Positions 1 to 6,284 are shown, counted from the first letter of the stretch. The stretch is 10,181 nt of DNA from CAYNJF01 sp964397555 (GCA_964397555.1 CAYNJF010000069.1:1-10181), one strand, 5' to 3'. Translations and numbers: made by a program. The notes: generated by a model from the sequence alone, not told the origin.

Positions 1-93
1 ATGTATGGCAATGATATGAACTCTCAAAGCATGAGCTTTGTAGACAAGCCTGATGAGACAAATGTATTTAAACGTTTAGTTCATTATTCATAG
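1..93 (+). CDS. C-terminal end of an unidentified CDS (5' truncated)
   Basis: The first 30 codons of frame 1 are open from the window edge to a TAG at 91-93, while the other two plus frames stop within about 20 bases. The readable tail ends in KRLVHYS and is polar. It contains Met codons at 1, 16 and 31, but none has a visible ribosome binding site inside the window, so this is more likely the end of a longer upstream gene than a small gene. It points toward the SDR gene on the opposite strand, giving a convergent arrangement. There is too little sequence to suggest a function, and a chance open frame cannot be excluded. Confidence 0.35.
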   Translation: MYGNDMNSQSMSFVDKPDETNVFKRLVHYS

Positions 94-160
94 TATCATC
101 GCCATTTTTTCGATGCGTTGGATTGTTGTTTTGTTAATATTTGTATTTTAGTTGATTTAA

Positions 161-958
161 TTAATACGCTTTAACAAAACCACCGTCCACGCTAAGATTG
201 GTTCCGGATATTTGTGAAGCATCATCACTCAAGAAAAAGGCAATGGTCTTTGCAACTTCCATGGGGGTTGCATATTTCCCAAGCGGTATATTATCGGTTT
301 CTATAGCGATTTGCTCACTCTGCGTTCTCCCTGACTTTTCAGCTCTTGAGTTCAATTTATCAAGATAGCTTTGGGTTAGTGTGCCCCCTGGAGATACGGT
401 GTTGACTCGTATGCCTCGTTCACCCAATTGGTAGGATAATCCTTTGGCTTGGTTTAGCCACATCCCGCGCAGCACGCCGTAGGCGGCATGCTTGGGCATG
501 ACTTGCTTCGATGATATACCGGAAACAATGACGATAGAACTCCCTTGGCTGAGTTTGGGCAGTAGATGCTTTACGACTTCCATGGGACCTATAAAACATT
601 TGTTAAACATCTGGCCCCAAGACTCAGGACTCGGCAACAAATTATCGCTTAATTTAGGTCGTGGAGATATGACGACTAGACCATCAATGGGCTCAATAAT
701 GCCCTCTATTTTTTTCTGTACGTCTTCGATTTCAAGATAGTCATGAGCCATGGTTTGTAGAACGTGGTCGGAGTATTGTTGGGCCAAGGCTTCGAGTTTG
801 TCTTGATTGCGAGCGATTAGGATGAGTTTATGATCTTTACTTATTAGATCCTCAATCAATGCGGTCGATATTCCGCTGGTAGCGGAGGTAATGACGATAG
901 TTTTAGCGTAGCTCATGGTACTTGCCATAAAAAACAATAAGAATAGAGCAATTCTCAT
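161..958 (-). CDS. SDR-family oxidoreductase (BKR-like divergent subgroup), third gene of the rhodopsin operon
   Basis: A 265-aa short-chain dehydrogenase/reductase with a Rossmann fold. The cofactor loop reads TSATSGIS (24-31) instead of TGxxxGIG. The NNAG strand is replaced by ISPR (97-100). A Ser-rich strand (SGISS, 146-150) precedes Y160, and the usual YxxxK is YGVLR, with Arg at the Lys position. The C-terminal half (GIRVNTVSPGG, then IPLGKYATPMEVA and the closing SGTNLSVDGG) is typical of the BKR-like SDR-like subgroup, known for imperfect cofactor and catalytic motifs. The start at 958 has AAGGA five bases upstream. It gives a hydrophobic N-terminus (RIALFLLFFMAS) ending in SYA before K19, which looks like a signal peptide or anchor. 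Later Met codons (M11, M15) lack an SD. It lies 45 bp after blh on the same strand, so co-transcription is likely. Retinoid or carotenoid redox is a contextual guess; the substrate is unknown. Confidence 0.87.
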   Translation of the reverse strand: MRIALFLLFFMASTMSYAKTIVITSATSGISTALIEDLISKDHKLILIARNQDKLEALAQQYSDHVLQTMAHDYLEIEDVQKKIEGIIEPIDGLVVISPRPKLSDNLLPSPESWGQMFNKCFIGPMEVVKHLLPKLSQGSSIVIVSGISSKQVMPKHAAYGVLRGMWLNQAKGLSYQLGERGIRVNTVSPGGTLTQSYLDKLNSRAEKSGRTQSEQIAIETDNIPLGKYATPMEVAKTIAFFLSDDASQISGTNLSVDGGFVKAY

Positions 959-1003
959 GATTGTCCTTAAAAGGTTGTGTTTTACGTCAATAGGATAAAG
1001 CTG

Positions 1004-1855
1004 TCAAGAACGCTTTTGTGTCATCACCGGTACAAAAGAGTGGGGCAAAGTAAGGGCAGCTAAGGCGATGAAGGTGATTTTTAGATAATCTAAGTCCGAA
1101 TGGCTTAAATCGGTATCAAACACAAAGAGTAGGGCCAAGCAACCAATGATAACCACGCCAGTCATCCAATGGATGATGGTGTTTTTATGGTAGCCAATAT
1201 CATCTCGACAATGCTCTAAGTGGCGTATTGAGTGAAACAAACAAAAATACGTGGCAAACCCTATTAACGGATTGGAGATGGAGTATACCAAAGCTGTACA
1301 CCCAACCAAACTTGCCAATATGAACCGATGTTTACTGAAGCTCAAAATTATGATTAAGCCAATTAACACGCTTACTGAAAGCCCAACTGAGCAATAGAAT
1401 GCGTAAGGTTGCGGTGCAATGGATTCTAAAAAGTAAGAAACTTGATGAAGGTGCGTGGCTGAAGCGACCCCTAAGATCGCCATCCCCCAACCAAGTTGTA
1501 CAACAAATGATTCTTTTGGCCAATCAGATTGACCAAAATGAATCATGCTGAGTATCAAAAAGGTCACTAGAAACATGGAAGGGAAGACAAGCCATAAACC
1601 AACGTAAGCTGAGCCTATCAGCATGTACAGGCATAAGGCTTTGATCATCTGTTTGGTGCTTAATGATTGGCGAAGTATGACCAAGTCAAAGGCGCCATGG
1701 GGTAGCCCGAACAATAAAATAATGAAGCAGGCAAATCCTACAGCACCGAGCGAGTTATAATTGAGATTTAAGAGATAGAGTAGGGCTGATATAGAAAGAC
1801 TGGCAAGAATAAACTGGCGAACGCTAGATAAAGGGGTGGTTAATAGTTTGGCCAT
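1004..1855 (-). CDS. blh: Brp/Blh-family beta-carotene 15,15'-dioxygenase
   Basis: A 283-aa polytopic membrane protein that, as a Blh family member, cleaves beta-carotene symmetrically into two retinal molecules, the chromophore of the adjacent rhodopsin. Family signatures are clear: GLPHGAFD (50-57), HFGQSDW (106-112), FHSIRHLEH (207-215) and a C-terminal LPHSF (270-274). H53, H106, H208 and H212 match the spacing of the iron-binding histidines described for this family; H272 is also conserved. About eight to nine hydrophobic segments alternate with short loops. The ATG at 1855 has no good Shine-Dalgarno sequence. The nearest purine-rich stretch (GGTGG) is about 15-20 bases upstream and buried in a hairpin, so translation may be weak or depend on ribosomes coming from the rhodopsin gene, 42 bp upstream. 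Length is normal for the family. Identification is secure; enzymatic activity is inferred. Confidence 0.93.
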   Translation of the reverse strand: MAKLLTTPLSSVRQFILASLSISALLYLLNLNYNSLGAVGFACFIILLFGLPHGAFDLVILRQSLSTKQMIKALCLYMLIGSAYVGLWLVFPSMFLVTFLILSMIHFGQSDWPKESFVVQLGWGMAILGVASATHLHQVSYFLESIAPQPYAFYCSVGLSVSVLIGLIIILSFSKHRFILASLVGCTALVYSISNPLIGFATYFCLFHSIRHLEHCRDDIGYHKNTIIHWMTGVVIIGCLALLFVFDTDLSHSDLDYLKITFIALAALTLPHSFVPVMTQKRS

Positions 1856-1864
1856 TCAATGGTG

Positions 1865-1890
1865 GATGTGCCACCCGAAGGTGACACATC
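1865..1890 (-). promoter_or_regulatory. RNA hairpin with UUCG tetraloop between rhodopsin and blh
   Basis: In the minus-strand transcript GATGTGTCACC, loop TTCG, then GGTGGCACATC forms an uninterrupted 11-bp stem (one G·U wobble) closed by a C(UUCG)G tetraloop, an exceptionally stable type. It starts 7 nt after the rhodopsin stop codon and ends 9 nt before the blh ATG. No U-tract follows, so it is not a standard intrinsic terminator. It could protect the rhodopsin mRNA 3' end, mark a processing site, or limit ribosome access to blh. The wobble appears only in the sense transcript, while the opposite strand has a C-A mismatch, so the structure suits the RNA of this operon. Confidence 0.75.
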
Positions 1891-1897
1891 GCATCCT

Positions 1898-2632
1898 TTA
1901 GACTGTCTGTGTTTGTCTTTGAGCTGAGTCGCTGGTGGCAGCGGCCCAAATCACAACACCAAAGGCAATCTTGTTCACAAAGTCAGCTAAGTTGTACACG
2001 ATGTTCAACGTGGCTTCGTTTCCTGTGCCCATGAAACCTAAGACATAACCGATTGGGTAGATAGCCCAACCAAACGTGACGATGATACGCAAGGCTGAAA
2101 ATGCTTTTTTACTAGAAGCAGTACCGGCTTGCGCATTAATTTTGCTGGCTTCGCCTAAGAAGATTTCATAAATAATCCAGAACCAGGCAACCATGCCTAG
2201 GCCAAAACCAACCCAGATGTCCATACCAAGACCCAACTCAGGATCAAGACCGCGTAGCTCACCTAAATAACCAAAGACTAACATGGCCACAGAGGCAATC
2301 AACAATCTCCAGAAAAGCGCCGTAGAGACGACGGTTAAGGCTGATAAGATTAAGTAGAACTCAACGATCTGCAATGGAACGGTTAACATCCAGTCTACAT
2401 AACGGAAGACAACAGGGCTTGAACCTTCAACAATCCAATATCCTCTCATGTAGAAATAATGCAGCGCTGCAATACCTGTGACCATGGCCGCCACAGAAAG
2501 CGATGTTTTCCATTTACCCACAGCACGGTCACGCTCAACCCAAAAGAAGAAGGTTGCAGCAACCATCGCCGCTGAAATAATCCAAAAAGAGATGCCGACA
2601 AAGTCGTCCGCTTTCAACAACAAGTTTTCCAT
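1898..2632 (-). CDS. Proteorhodopsin, light-driven proton pump (predicted blue-absorbing)
   Basis: A 244-aa seven-helix microbial rhodopsin of the inner membrane. Helix C reads RYVDWMLTVPLQIVEFY: D80 (acceptor, D97 in green proteorhodopsin), T84 and E91 (donor, E108) form the DTE proton-pump motif. H58 matches the H75 partner of the acceptor. The retinal Schiff-base lysine is K221 in NLADFVNK. Q88 sits at the spectral-tuning site (105 in the reference), and Gln there is the classic blue-absorbing form. Compared with the reference protein, the cleavable N-terminal signal is absent. An in-frame TGA 12 bases upstream of the ATG rules out an upstream extension. The D-E loop (around 125-140) is about seven residues longer. 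The SD GAGGAA is at 2641-2646. The gene is probably first in an operon with blh and the SDR. Proton pumping is predicted from motifs, not shown. Confidence 0.97.
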   Translation of the reverse strand: MENLLLKADDFVGISFWIISAAMVAATFFFWVERDRAVGKWKTSLSVAAMVTGIAALHYFYMRGYWIVEGSSPVVFRYVDWMLTVPLQIVEFYLILSALTVVSTALFWRLLIASVAMLVFGYLGELRGLDPELGLGMDIWVGFGLGMVAWFWIIYEIFLGEASKINAQAGTASSKKAFSALRIIVTFGWAIYPIGYVLGFMGTGNEATLNIVYNLADFVNKIAFGVVIWAAATSDSAQRQTQTV

Positions 2633-2664
2633 TAATTTAATTCCTCATCCATAAAGTACAAGGT

Positions 2665-2693
2665 ATTAAACCATACTGAGTTGCTCGTTTAAA
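2665..2693 (-). promoter_or_regulatory. Predicted sigma70 promoter of the rhodopsin operon
   Basis: On the minus strand TTTAAA (2693-2688) is followed after 17 bases by TTTAAT (2670-2665), with TGG directly before the -10, i.e. an extended -10 (TGn). Matches to consensus are 4/6 and 5/6. Transcription would start near 2658, giving a leader of about 25 nt containing the SD GAGGAA. The position in the 114-bp gap after def supports a separate rhodopsin transcript. Predicted by eye only. Confidence 0.45.
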
Positions 2694-2711
2694 TAGAGAA
2701 AAGTCCCTTCA

Positions 2712-2725
2712 TGTGACACGTCGCA
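2712..2725. promoter_or_regulatory. Imperfect palindrome upstream of the rhodopsin promoter (possible operator)
   Basis: TGTGACACGTCGCA is a quasi-palindrome (5 of 7 symmetric positions match) centred about 60 bases upstream of the predicted rhodopsin transcription start, a spacing common for activator sites. Thirteen of its bases recur with one change at 1881-1893, in the hairpin between rhodopsin and blh. The half-site resembles a CRP half-site (TGTGA), but the spacer is 4 instead of 6, so it is not a standard CRP box. Confidence 0.2.
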
Positions 2726-2746
2726 GCAGGGGATTTTGAGAGGCTT

Positions 2747-3277
2747 TTAACCTTTTGATTGGGCAAGTTTTTTGCGTATTTTTCTAATTTTTATTTCGAG
2801 TTGGTTTCGTTTAATTTTTGATATCTTGTCTAAAAAGACCACCCCATCAAGATGATCCAATTCGTGTTGAATGCATTTTGCCATAAAGCCATCGGCATCC
2901 ATCTCGAACACTTTGCCATCGATGTCTTGAGCGCGTACTTTTATTTTCTCGGCACGTTTAACAATGCTTTGTATTTGCCTTGGGTAAACCGACATACAAC
3001 CCTCAGCTTCCATATGCTCGCCTTCGCGCTCAATGATTTGAGGGTTAATCAGCACAAGTGGTTTATTCTTTTCTCGGGTAAAATCGATGACGGTGATTCG
3101 CCAGGGTGGATCTAAGTCCAGTTGGGTGGCAGCAAGTGCGGCACAATTGTCCAACGAATAATGAGTCTCAAACATATCGTCGACGACTTGCTTTAATTTC
3201 TCATCAAAGACCTCGACTGGAACGGCTTTCCGTTTTAAACGAGGATCGGGATAATTGAGAACTTTAATAATGGCCAT
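2747..3277 (-). CDS. def: Peptide deformylase with divergent motif I
   Basis: A 176-aa metallo-hydrolase that removes the N-formyl group from nascent proteins. Motif II is EGCMS (C94 as metal ligand) and motif III is HELDH (H138, E139, H142: two ligands and the catalytic Glu), both intact. Motif I, usually GxGxAAxQ, reads CAALAATQ (45-52): both glycines are replaced, while the AA and Q52 remain. The C-terminus is strongly basic (KIRKIRKKLAQSKG), which may help ribosome contact. Length fits a standard bacterial deformylase. The ATG at 3277 has no clear SD. The gene stands 75 bp after the VCBS-type gene and 114 bp before rhodopsin on the same strand. The common fmt partner is not adjacent, so this may be a second, stand-alone deformylase copy. 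The family call is firm; whether it is the housekeeping copy is not known. Confidence 0.93.
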   Translation of the reverse strand: MAIIKVLNYPDPRLKRKAVPVEVFDEKLKQVVDDMFETHYSLDNCAALAATQLDLDPPWRITVIDFTREKNKPLVLINPQIIEREGEHMEAEGCMSVYPRQIQSIVKRAEKIKVRAQDIDGKVFEMDADGFMAKCIQHELDHLDGVVFLDKISKIKRNQLEIKIRKIRKKLAQSKG

Positions 3278-3341
3278 AATGGTTAGAAAATTAAATAACT
3301 AGACTTAATACTGATCATAACATTCTTCATCAGGGATTGCA

Positions 3342-3368
3342 TGGGTTTGACCTTATAGGTCAAACCCA
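3342..3368. repeat. Perfect 11-bp inverted repeat spanning the stop codon of the VCBS-type gene
   Basis: TGGGTTTGACC and GGTCAAACCCA form a perfect 11-bp stem around the loop TTATA. The 5' arm in the minus-strand transcript encodes the last codons (GFDL), and the TAA stop lies in the loop (3353-3355). No U-run follows on either strand, so it is a weak candidate for an intrinsic terminator. It may act as a 3' stabiliser or processing signal before def, which begins 65 bases further on. Confidence 0.6.
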
Positions 3369-4885
3369 GGGCCACCATAGGGCTCAAGATTTGATAAGAT
3401 ATCCACGGCAAAAGGTCTGACCTCAGCCGAGGTGCTGTTGTTGACGTAATCTACCACATCCTGATTTGAACAACTAAACAAATAGTTGGTGTTTGAGCTC
3501 GACAACACATCTTCGATATTGACCCATTCTCGCTCTATCCCTTCTTGAATGCTCGTGTTGACGCTATCCAACCCAAGCACACAGCGTTCATAAGCACTTG
3601 GATTGGAAGCACAGATAGTCGTTGGGGAACCATTGAGTAAAATGCTTACGGTTTCATCACAATCCGGTTGAATAAGAGGGGGGGTAAAGCCCACTACGGT
3701 TAAGGTAACCGTCGCCGTGTCCGATAAGCCTTCTGCGTCCGCAATGGTATAAGAGAAGCTCACGTCACGGGTTTGACCAGGGGCTAAATCCTCAAAAGCC
3801 TCATTGGTGTCATAATCAAAGGTTCCATTGGCGTTGACGGTGAGAAGGCCACCTCCAACGTTGATAGGCGATCCTACGTTGTCACTACTGCCTTCAACCG
3901 CCGTGACATACTGCATGTCGGTAAAAGTATCACTATTATTAGGATCGGTATCATTGCCTAAAAGCCCGAGCGCTTGATCATTTACCGTATACACATCGTT
4001 TGATATCAAAGTATAAGCGTCATCCATAGCATTTGGTGCTTGGTTTAAGATGATGCTCATCGTCAAATCAGCGCTTTGTATCTCGCCATTCACGTCCATC
4101 ACATAGGGAATGACTTCTGTGCCAATCAACAAGGCATCGTTAATGCTGGATGCGTCATAAAGCTCGTACACAAAATCGCCCGTGTTGATGTTGACTCTTA
4201 GATCCCCAAGTGGGGTCTCAACCAGAATATAATTGGCACTCTCGGACTGATCATCCTCGGAGTCATTGGTGACTCCATTGACCGATATCACGGTGGTTTG
4301 TTGTGGATCTAAGCCGTCTGCAACAAATAAATTACCGTTTACACTTGCGCTTTCTTCGACAAACAAGTCAGGCTCAAACACGCTTGCTTGGGTCCCATTA
4401 AGGCCCACCGGAATAGGAACCGGCTCTTCTTCAATCACCGGAACAAACGGATCACCCACGTCTGGAGCTTCCTCGCTTTCACCACTGTTTGTGTTTGATG
4501 AGGATTCTTTGTTTGTTTTTACCTCAACCGGTTGACCTGTAGACTCAGGGATGACATTGAGCTTATCTACTAGATTATGCAAGGAAAAAGGGGAGTTCAT
4601 GACAGGCCCATTGCTGGTCGGCTCCATCTCCACCTCTTCACGCTCATTAAATCGAACCGAGACAGGGATTGAAAAGAGCTGCTCAAAGTTGAGTGCTAGA
4701 AAATCAAACTCTTCCGACTCGACGTAAACCGTATCATCAATGACCTCTTCGTCATTATCAAATGAGCGAGGAAGACTCACTCGAATATTAAATAGTTGCT
4801 CAAATGACAAATTAACGAAGTCGTTCTCATCAACAGGGACCGTGTTGTTGTCCTCTTGGGTGTAACGTGGAAGCTTGTCGACCAT
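3353..4885 (-). CDS. Acidic VCBS/cadherin-like repeat protein with duplicated N-terminal LSFEQLF motif
   Basis: A 510-aa acidic protein of unknown role. The N-terminus holds two copies of one short motif: NLSFEQLFNIRVS (25-37) and ALNFEQLFSIPVS (64-76). Each begins an acidic segment and resembles the LSLEELLNIxV motif seen near the N-termini of some TonB-dependent receptors. A Ser/Glu/Pro-rich linker follows (about 90-165). Then come a VCBS or T1SS-type beta-domain (about 166-280, with GDLRVNINTGDFVYEL) and a tandem-95/VCBS domain (282-399, with NQAPNAMDDAYT, GLLGNDTDPN, NANGTFDYD and FSYTIADAEGLSDTATVT). The last 100 residues contain four cysteines (C409, C425, C435, C472). No signal peptide, membrane helix, LPXTG motif or RTX repeat is visible. 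Such domains are typical of secreted adhesins, but the export route is unclear. The start at 4885 has only a weak SD. Divergent from the next gene. Confidence 0.83.
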   Translation of the reverse strand: MVDKLPRYTQEDNNTVPVDENDFVNLSFEQLFNIRVSLPRSFDNDEEVIDDTVYVESEEFDFLALNFEQLFSIPVSVRFNEREEVEMEPTSNGPVMNSPFSLHNLVDKLNVIPESTGQPVEVKTNKESSSNTNSGESEEAPDVGDPFVPVIEEEPVPIPVGLNGTQASVFEPDLFVEESASVNGNLFVADGLDPQQTTVISVNGVTNDSEDDQSESANYILVETPLGDLRVNINTGDFVYELYDASSINDALLIGTEVIPYVMDVNGEIQSADLTMSIILNQAPNAMDDAYTLISNDVYTVNDQALGLLGNDTDPNNSDTFTDMQYVTAVEGSSDNVGSPINVGGGLLTVNANGTFDYDTNEAFEDLAPGQTRDVSFSYTIADAEGLSDTATVTLTVVGFTPPLIQPDCDETVSILLNGSPTTICASNPSAYERCVLGLDSVNTSIQEGIEREWVNIEDVLSSSNTNYLFSCSNQDVVDYVNNSTSAEVRPFAVDILSNLEPYGGPGFDL

Positions 4886-5035
4886 ATGGGCTACTCAATC
4901 GATTGATGTGCATACAGTGTACGAGATTTCTAATCAGTCAATAAACTAGCCTTTGTATGAAAAAAATTTACTTTTAGTAAGTCAATTCGCATTTGTTTGT
5001 GGTATAGTTCTTCAAATCAATTAGAACCCTTTTTT
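4886..5035. promoter_or_regulatory. Divergent intergenic region with a predicted extended -10 promoter for the rightward gene
   Basis: This AT-rich 150-bp spacer separates two divergent genes. For the rightward gene, TGGTATAGT (5000-5008) is an extended -10 (TATAGT, 5/6) without a good -35; transcription would start near 5014, giving a leader of about 22 nt. Two short symmetric elements, GATTTCTAATC (4925-4935) and TTACTTTTAGTAA (4968-4980), could be operator half-sites. For the leftward gene, TTGACT hexamers are present but I see no convincing -10 at the right distance. Confidence 0.35.
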
Positions 5036-6256
5036 ATGCTTACTCAATTTACTGTTAAAGCTGGCGAGTCCGCCGAACACTCAATTTCTGCTCCTTCTTC
5101 CAAACCGTTTTCTTTTCAAGTCCCTAATCTGTGGGTATCTTTTGCCCGTTATTTTGAGCCATATGTTAATGGGGGACACTTTTTAGGACGTGACACTGAG
5201 AGCCCTACCATCAAAGTCGAATTAGCCAATGCGATTGCTCGAGCCAAAGCGTTGTTGCTGGATGAGTCGATATCCCTTGAACCTTCCCATGAAGCCAAAG
5301 AGTTGACCAAAGAAGCCGTAAAGGCTTTTTTTAGAACGGCGGTGAGCTTAGTGCACGATTACGACCCAGGCGATGAATCCGTGGTTTTAGCGCTTGAAGA
5401 TCCGAGCGATGTCAGTGCAAGCCTACACCATGATTTGGAGAGGTTATTGAATAGCACGGTTGATCCCGTGGAGGATATGGATGAATTGGGTCCAAATGAG
5501 GCATCGGCTGGCATGCGTTACCCTTTGGCCGGGAAAAATAAATGCTTAGGCTTTGTCCAAGTCCCAGATTCAAACTTGGTGTTGATAGCGATTTCTCAAG
5601 ATAAAAACCCTGCCAAGGATGAAAAGCTTCGCAAAGAGTTTGGCCACTTTTTACAAGCCCTCAATCGTGCGCAAGATGGCTCCGACTATGAGTTTGAATT
5701 AGTAAGTGTACCTACCAAAGAGCAGTATTTAATGGTACGCATGCTCAATCATACCTGCGAGTGGTCTGCACCCGAGCAATCGATGTTGAGTTCCCCAACA
5801 CGCTGTGTTGAAGTGGCGCTTGCCAGTGCTTTAAATAAAGTGGGGCGTTTTAAAGCCTTTGAGCCAGATTCGATTGGTATGCTTACCTACGGTTCAGCCC
5901 TATGGGAGCTGCCAGACAGAGCCACCCCTCTAGCGGGATTTACAGGCCCTGTGGTGATTGAGGCTGAAGGACATACCGTTGAGCAATATCGTCGAAACAC
6001 AAAGCACGTGAATCCCGAAGATCCTAACCTTAAGATACCGCTCGCTGATGGGCGAATTGTATGGCTTGATAAATGGAAACCATGTGAGGGGCACTGCCAA
6101 CCCTACTTAGCCCAAATCAGAGCCATGTGTTTATCTGGAGGCCCAGCTTCATCCTTTAGCGAGCGAAGAGGGGAGCCTTTGTTTTCTTGGGATGATGAAA
6201 ACAAACAAGTGCATATCGAAGACAGGCAGTTAAGGCCTAAAAAGCCTACCCCTTAG
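5036..6256 (+). CDS. Hypothetical protein, possible deaminase-like zinc domain in the C-terminal half
   Basis: A 406-aa soluble protein that I do not recognise. The ATG at 5036 is preferred over an upstream in-frame TTG at 4997, because that TTG lies upstream of the predicted -10 and has no SD; the ATG itself has only a weak one. The N-terminal half has an alpha-helical region rich in Ala, Glu and Lys (about 60-150). From about 160 the order suggests a deaminase fold: a beta-hairpin (NKCLGFVQVPDSNLVLIAIS), a helix beginning RCVEVALASAL with C257-x-E259, then about 90 residues later KPCEGHC (C350, C354) opening another helix. A CxE plus PCxxC pattern is the zinc site of cytidine deaminase-like enzymes, but the second motif here has one extra residue. 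There is no signal peptide or membrane segment. It ends 28 bp from a convergent gene. The fold is a tentative inference. Confidence 0.8.
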   Translation: MLTQFTVKAGESAEHSISAPSSKPFSFQVPNLWVSFARYFEPYVNGGHFLGRDTESPTIKVELANAIARAKALLLDESISLEPSHEAKELTKEAVKAFFRTAVSLVHDYDPGDESVVLALEDPSDVSASLHHDLERLLNSTVDPVEDMDELGPNEASAGMRYPLAGKNKCLGFVQVPDSNLVLIAISQDKNPAKDEKLRKEFGHFLQALNRAQDGSDYEFELVSVPTKEQYLMVRMLNHTCEWSAPEQSMLSSPTRCVEVALASALNKVGRFKAFEPDSIGMLTYGSALWELPDRATPLAGFTGPVVIEAEGHTVEQYRRNTKHVNPEDPNLKIPLADGRIVWLDKWKPCEGHCQPYLAQIRAMCLSGGPASSFSERRGEPLFSWDDENKQVHIEDRQLRPKKPTP

Positions 6257-6284
6257 TTCAGCAAAACCTCAAACAGCGACGGCT

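Noticed and set aside
98..117. Intrinsic terminator after the partial gene or the SDR gene (CATCG...CGATG around a T-run)
   Set aside because: Only a 5-bp stem with a long loop, and the T-run is inside the loop rather than after the stem.
2712..2725. CRP (cAMP receptor protein) site upstream of rhodopsin
   Set aside because: One half-site looks right, but the spacer between the half-sites is 4 rather than 6 bases and the second half is altered.
2852..3115. Plus-strand open frame of 87 aa opposite def
   Set aside because: It lies fully inside the well-supported deformylase gene on the other strand; no RBS and no recognisable motif.
4266..4535. Plus-strand open frame of 89 aa opposite the VCBS-type gene
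   Set aside because: Ser/Thr/Gly-rich antisense shadow of the acidic linker; no RBS.
4997..5035. TTG-initiated N-terminal extension of the 406-aa protein
   Set aside because: The TTG lies upstream of the predicted -10 element and has no SD; the extension WYSSSNQLEPFF would be translated promoter DNA.
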